From the NCBI GenBank assembly GCA_900104495.1, contig FMXS01000023.1, positions 1-37,413 of the forward strand: DNA of 37,413 nucleotides, written 5' to 3'. Positions within the stretch are counted from its first letter, which is position 1; the number at the start of each line of letters is the position of its first letter. Origin of the DNA: Ruminococcaceae bacterium FB2012 (GTDB lineage: Bacteria > Bacillota > Clostridia > Oscillospirales > Ruminococcaceae). A model generated the notes under the pieces. That model was not told the origin of the DNA. It ran no database searches and saw only the letters and a program-made list of their open reading frames with translations. The position numbers and the translations under genes were made by a program. Below are positions 33,172 to 37,413 of the stretch, in pieces.

Positions 33172-34161
33172 ATGAATAGAAACCTCGTTGATGTAAAAGA
33201 AAATGATATTTACCATCTTGATATTACATTACTTGAAATCCTTCTAAAGGATCGTTCATCCAAGAAAAATATCATCTGGGCAACCGATAATTATGCTTCA
33301 CGTGGTTATGGATATCAAAGCTATGATCATATTACCATTAAGTCCGTGACGGGGTATAACGGCAACGTTGTAAAACCGCGCGTAGAAAAATCAAAAAAAG
33401 AGCAAGCCGAACGAATCAAACAAAAAGCGGAAGTGTTTACCCCTTCATGGATCTGCAACAAACAGAATAACCTCGTTGATAACGCTTGGTTTGGCAAGGA
33501 TTTCGTTTTCAATATAGAGAGCGAGAAAACATGGACTCCCACCAAAGAAAAGATCCCGTTTCCAACATCAACCGGAAAGACCTGGCAGGACTATGTTTCG
33601 GATACGCGTCTTGAGATCACCTGTGGCGAAGCACCTTATCTGGCGAGCCGTTATGATACTGTTACCGGTGAGTATATCAGCGTAGATTCGCGTATCGGAC
33701 TGCTTGACAGAAAACTTCGCGTTGTATCCGAGAATACGGATTCTGAGGAGGACTGGCTTAAATGGGCAACTGTAGCTTTTCAAAACACCTACGGTTTTGA
33801 TTGGCAAGGCGATAACGTTCTTCTCGCACGGGAGAATTTGTTGTTTACGTTTGCAGATTACTACCAAGAAAAGTTCAAAACGTCGGCAACAGTTGAAATG
33901 CTTCGAAAGATAGCAGAGATCCTTTCCTGGAACATTTGGCAGATGGACGGTTTGAAATTCGTAATACCGGACAGCTGTAAAGATTTTGAGGAAGTGCAGC
34001 TTTCGTTGTTCTGTGAGGAGATAACAAAAGAACCGTGTCCCGGGTGTACCAAAAACGATCCATATAAACACACAGGTATATACTGCAAAATCAAAGACTG
34101 GAAAGCAAATAAGACTGTAAAATTTATTTCATTACTAAAGGAGAATGGGTATGGGAAATAA
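33172..34161 (+). CDS. EVFTP-motif protein of the 'restriction endonuclease subunit M' type
   Basis: The ATG at 33172 is preferred over the GTG at 33160. The 329-aa protein resembles proteins annotated as restriction endonuclease subunit M: AEVFTPSWICNKQNNLVDNA (residues about 86-105, the motif-X-like EVFTP block of N6-adenine methyltransferases), LEITCGEAPYLASRYD, RIGLLDRKLRVV and DWQGDNVLLARENLL. It lacks a recognisable SAM-binding motif I and the NPP(Y/F) catalytic motif, so it is unlikely to methylate alone and may work as a recognition or assembly subunit. A cluster PCPGC...GIYC near the C-terminus could bind zinc. It overlaps the helicase gene by 11 bases and is translationally coupled. 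Codon use is more AT-rich than Region 1, consistent with transfer. Confidence 0.75.
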   Translation: MNRNLVDVKENDIYHLDITLLEILLKDRSSKKNIIWATDNYASRGYGYQSYDHITIKSVTGYNGNVVKPRVEKSKKEQAERIKQKAEVFTPSWICNKQNNLVDNAWFGKDFVFNIESEKTWTPTKEKIPFPTSTGKTWQDYVSDTRLEITCGEAPYLASRYDTVTGEYISVDSRIGLLDRKLRVVSENTDSEEDWLKWATVAFQNTYGFDWQGDNVLLARENLLFTFADYYQEKFKTSATVEMLRKIAEILSWNIWQMDGLKFVIPDSCKDFEEVQLSLFCEEITKEPCPGCTKNDPYKHTGIYCKIKDWKANKTVKFISLLKENGYGK

Positions 34162-37066
34162 CAGAATAGACGATTCGATTTTGGCAACAGTTATTTACGG
34201 CCGTATTGAGCCGAAAATCTATGCGTTTGAGACAGCAACTATACCTAATTATTTAAAGGTCGGAGACACATTTCGCACGGTTCAAGAGCGACTGAATGAA
34301 TGGAGAAATGCCGGTTTTAAAGACCTTCGCAAAGTTGGCGATTGGTCTGCGGAAATAAAAGGCAAAGACATTTATTTCAGAGATTATGCTGTGCACGAGT
34401 ATCTTGAGCCTCAGCACAAGCGTCTGACGAAGGACGTTTTTCCTGGCAGGCCATATTCACAAGAATTCTTTAAAAACGCTTCAAAGAAAGATGTTGAAGA
34501 TGCCATAAGGGATATCGTCACATCATATGGTCAAACCGGGACTAATTATACCTATTATGGAATCAAAGAAAGAACAGCGATAGAATCGGTATATCCGCGG
34601 GATCCTTTTGATTGGGAGCCAAAAAATCCTCTTCAGACCGATGCTATATCCAAATTTGAAGTCGCACTTGAAAACGACAGAGCAAACCTGTTGATGTATG
34701 CGGTTATGCGTTTTGGAAAATCATTTACCTCGCTTTGCTGCGCAAAAGCAATGAAAGCGAAATTCGTCTTGGTTGTTTCAGGTAAAGCTGATGTTGCAGA
34801 CGAATGGAAGGAAAATGTGCAAAGGCCGGGGCAATTTGAGAACTTTGTGTTTTTCAATTCCAGAAGCCTAAAGAAAAACGATAAGCTTCTATCGGATGCT
34901 AAAAAAGATATAAACAAATGTATTGTTCTGTTTTTAACGCTACAGGATTTGTCAAAAGAGAAAGAGCGTTTTAAAGAATTGTTCGAATCTCAGATAGATC
35001 TGATGATAATCGATGAGACTCATTTTGGAGCAAGAGCGGAAACTCTCGGCAAGGTCATTGCAGATGCTCATTATCAAAAAGATAGTCATCTGGAAGAAAT
35101 AGAAAAATCAGACGGAATAAAAAATGAATCTTTGAGTAGCTTACAACGTGATAAAGCTGAAAAAGAGCTCGAAAAAGCTACCAAAGGCTTGAATGTCAAA
35201 GTTAAGCTTCATCTTTCCGGTACGCCGTATAGGATATTAATGGGAAGCGAGTTTGAAAAAGATGACATTATATCCTTTTGCCAGTATTCTGACATTATTT
35301 CCGAAAAAGAAAGATGGTATAAAGAGAATATTGCCGACGGTCGTCAAGAGGAAACCGGCAAAGAAGAATGGGAAAATCCTTATTACGGATTTCCCCAGAT
35401 GGTTCGTTTTGCGTTTAGTCTGAACCGATCGGCAATGAACAAGATAAAGGAATTAAAAGAAAAGGGATATTCATATCATCTATCAGCTCTGTTTGCACCT
35501 CGATCAGTTGAAAAAGACGATAAGAGAGAATATCGGAAATTTGTTTACGAAAGCGAAGTGCTTGATTTCCTTCAAGCTATTGATGGATACAAAAGCGATA
35601 ATAACATATTGAGTTTTCTTGACAATCAGCGCATTAAAGACGGCAAACTTTGCCGTCACATCGTTATGGTTTTGCCGTATTGCGCATCTTGCGATGCTAT
35701 GGAAGCTTTGATCGCGGAGAAAAAATCCGAATTCAGTAATCTTTCCGAATATGAAATCATCAACATATCAGGCATTGATTCAAAGTATAATAAAATTAGC
35801 GAAGTAAAATCAAAGATTAAAAGTTGTGAATCCAAAAATATAAAAACTATAACACTGACCGTAAACCGTATGCTCACAGGATGCACCGTGCCGGAATGGG
35901 ATACGATGATATTCCTGAAAGATACAGCATCTCCGCAGGATTATGATCAGGCGATTTTCAGATTGCAAAGCCAGTATGTTGTTGAATACGAGGGGACAAA
36001 AATTGTTGACGGCAAAGAAATAAAGCTCTCTATGAAAAAGGATATGAAACCGCAGACTCTTCTGATTGATTTCGATCCTCAAAGAATGTATTACTTGCAA
36101 GAAACGAAATCAAGAGTTTACAACATTAACACAAAAGATGGCGGGAACGAGGAAAGCGAGCAAAGAATAAAACGAGATCTTGAAGTATCGCCGATCATAC
36201 ATATTTCCGAAAACAAACTGGTAGAAGTTACACCAACTGATGTTTTGAAAGCTGTCAGCGAGTATTCTGTAAACCGTGGGATAACAGAAGCCGCCAAAGA
36301 CATTATTGTTGATACAAATCTTATTAACATTGACAGCATCAAGAGAATAATAGATAAAGAATTCGAGATAACATCTGGGAAAGGCCTTACAGATCAGACA
36401 TATAAAGAAGAAACAGACCTTGATGACGATGACATAAAAACTAACGGCGATGCAGTCAATACGGATAAAACCGACAGCAAGGATCCAACAGGATCTGAAA
36501 AAGGAACAACAGAGAAAGAAACGGCATGTAGGATATTTATCAATAAATGCCGTTCCTATTACAGACGCATTCTGTTTTATGCTTTTCTGTGCAAGAGTGA
36601 AGAGGAGATAAAGAGTCTGAATGATGTCCTGGAGAGTGTCAGCACGCCGGAAAACGAAAGAATCTTTAGAAACCTCGGCATGAATAAGGGTTTTATAAAG
36701 CTCATGAAAAAGAACATGAGCGGCAGTGCATTGCGTTCGCTTGACGATAAGATCTTTGACTTGTATCGCTTATCACACGAATATGACAAAGAAAACAATG
36801 ATCCGATACAAAGAGCAACAACTGCGATAAATAGATTTGGCAAAATCAGTGATTCTGAAGTGGTAACACCTCAGCATATCGCAAAAGAAATGGTTGATCA
36901 AATACCTGAAAAAGACTTTAAGAAAGTATTTGAAGGCGATGATAAAATACTGGACATAGCCTCAAAAATGGGCGAATTCGCTACTGCGGTTTATAGACGT
37001 GCGGTATCTTTGAATATATCCATTGATAATATTCGAAATAAGATTTATTCGATACCAACGTCACCT
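34151..37066 (+). pseudogene. GIY-YIG / SF2 helicase / methyltransferase fusion, interrupted by IS110
   Basis: The start at 34151 is chosen because AAAGGAG (34137-34143) lies at proper distance; the ATG at 34145 is too close. The N-terminus (about 10-85; KIYAFETATIPNYLKVGDTF, R...LNEW, YAVHEYLEP) looks like a GIY-YIG (T5orf172/MUG113-type) nuclease. A superfamily-2 helicase follows: motif I MRFGKS (about 186), DETH (about 288), SGTPYR (about 356) and a motif VI region QAIFRLQSQ (about 600). After a charged linker the C-terminus begins an adenine-methyltransferase-like domain: SEVVTPQHIAKEMVD (about 905) and ILDIASKMGEFA (about 934, motif I). The frame runs into IS110 sequence near 37067 and stops at 37156, losing NPPY and the recognition domain. 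Intact relatives would be single-chain restriction-modification enzymes. Confidence 0.8.
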
Positions 37067-37081
37067 CTTTGGTACAATATT

Positions 37082-37289
37082 AGCATAGTCCTAACTGCTG
37101 ACTACAGTAGCGACAGGCTATGCTTATTTTTGTATAATAAGAAGGTAATGGACTGACGATCACCTCCTTGGAACTTTGCGTTCGGTATTGAAAGCGTCAG
37201 CCGCCTTCTTATTATCAAATTCGATTAAGCAGGTTGTTCTTGTTGTGCAAGTTCACAGCAGCGTTCGCGTCACTAACCAAAATGAATTT
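37082..37289 (+). ncRNA. Candidate IS110 bridge RNA
   Basis: Three stem-loop blocks follow in order. (1) A 5' stem AGCATAG (37082-37088) / CTATGCT (37118-37124). (2) A large loop structure closed by a perfect 12-bp stem (37134-37145 with 37204-37215) and an inner 6-bp stem CTGACG/CGTCAG (37153-37158, 37195-37200); its internal loop contains TCACCTC (37160-37166), identical to the insertion-site flank at 37061-37067. (3) A second structure closed by AAATTC/GAATTT (37217-37222, 37284-37289) with inner GGTT/AACC; its 3' side contains ACCAAA (37276-37281), the complement of TTTGGT at the element's own left end (37068-37073). This matches the target-binding and donor-binding loops known for IS110 bridge RNAs. 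Confidence 0.72.
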
Positions 37290-37344
37290 TAAATAAGCTC
37301 CTGAGCGGAAACATTACAAATCTTTTCAGAAAGCAGGTATCATT

Positions 37345-37413
37345 ATGATCAGTGTAGGTATTGATGTTTCAAAAGGTAAGAGTACGGTTTGCATACTGAA
37401 GCCCGGTGGCGAA
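37345..37413 (+). CDS. IS110-family transposase, 5' end only
   Basis: The 23 visible residues, MISVGIDVSKGKSTVCILKP and on, match the start of the IS110 RuvC-like DEDD recombinase, with the first catalytic Asp in GIDVSKG. The ATG at 37345 follows AAGCAGG. The rest of the gene, including the C-terminal serine-containing Tnp domain, lies outside the window. Confidence 0.88.
   Translation, partial: MISVGIDVSKGKSTVCILKPGGE

Larger units (their letters stand above)
37067..37413 (+). mobile_element. IS110-family insertion element, left part
   Basis: The element breaks the methyltransferase domain at about 37067 and extends beyond the window. It has a roughly 270-base structured noncoding left end followed by the transposase start, the layout of the IS110 group (noncoding RNA upstream of tnp). 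No terminal inverted repeats or target duplication are needed in this family, so the exact edge, likely at a CT dinucleotide (37065-37068), cannot be fixed without the right end. Confidence 0.82.

Overview
The window looks like the chromosome of a Ruminococcus-type gut or rumen bacterium (class Clostridia). This is inferred from strong AGGAGG-type ribosome sites, Firmicutes-style sigma-A promoters, a sortase-type NPATG cell-wall anchor, a SpoIIE/STAS partner-switch pair, and protein styles typical of that group. No ribosomal or other marker gene is present, so the genus is not proven.

Region 1 (1-13773, + strand) is a compact co-directional block. It holds the 3' part of a Gly/Pro-rich repeat protein, a 1257-aa VirB4-type ATPase with an N-terminal membrane segment and a long acidic tail, a STAS-domain protein, a 1737-aa secreted protein of repeated beta-sandwich units, a membrane-anchored protein, an unknown basic protein, and a membrane PP2C phosphatase (SpoIIE/RsbU type). 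Genes from the STAS protein onward overlap or nearly touch. No relaxase, coupling protein or integrase is seen, so this does not read as an ordinary conjugative element. A T4SS-like ATPase tied to a partner-switching module and a giant exported protein is the best candidate here for an undescribed system.

Region 2 (13780-22550) opens with a long bidirectional terminator and a LytS-type kinase plus REC-XRE regulator on the minus strand. Two large unknown proteins follow (16028-18103 + and 19392-21803 -). They share an upstream element, GCACCC-N15-GGGTATTACTTA, with exact spacing, and appear to share a C-terminal domain. Between them lies an Ntox50-type polymorphic toxin split by a 70-bp MITE-like element, followed by an intact small putative immunity gene.

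Region 3 (22549-30045) has a large sensor with beta-propeller, Y_Y_Y and HD-GYP domains, then a graveyard of gene fragments: IS66 transposase C-terminus, a 36-bp perfect palindrome, an integrase N-terminus, truncated IS21 istA and istB, and the end of a DUF499-like ATPase.

Region 4 (30125-37413) carries a wall-anchored S41-like peptidase, a broken secreted-protein gene, and the 3' half of a tRNA-Pro gene marking an integration junction with repeated arm-like motifs. Inside the presumed island is a two-gene restriction-modification-like system (an EVFTP protein plus a GIY-YIG/helicase/methyltransferase fusion). The large gene is interrupted by an IS110-family element whose left end encodes a convincing candidate bridge RNA. 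Its first big loop repeats the insertion-site sequence, and its second contains a complement of the element's own end.
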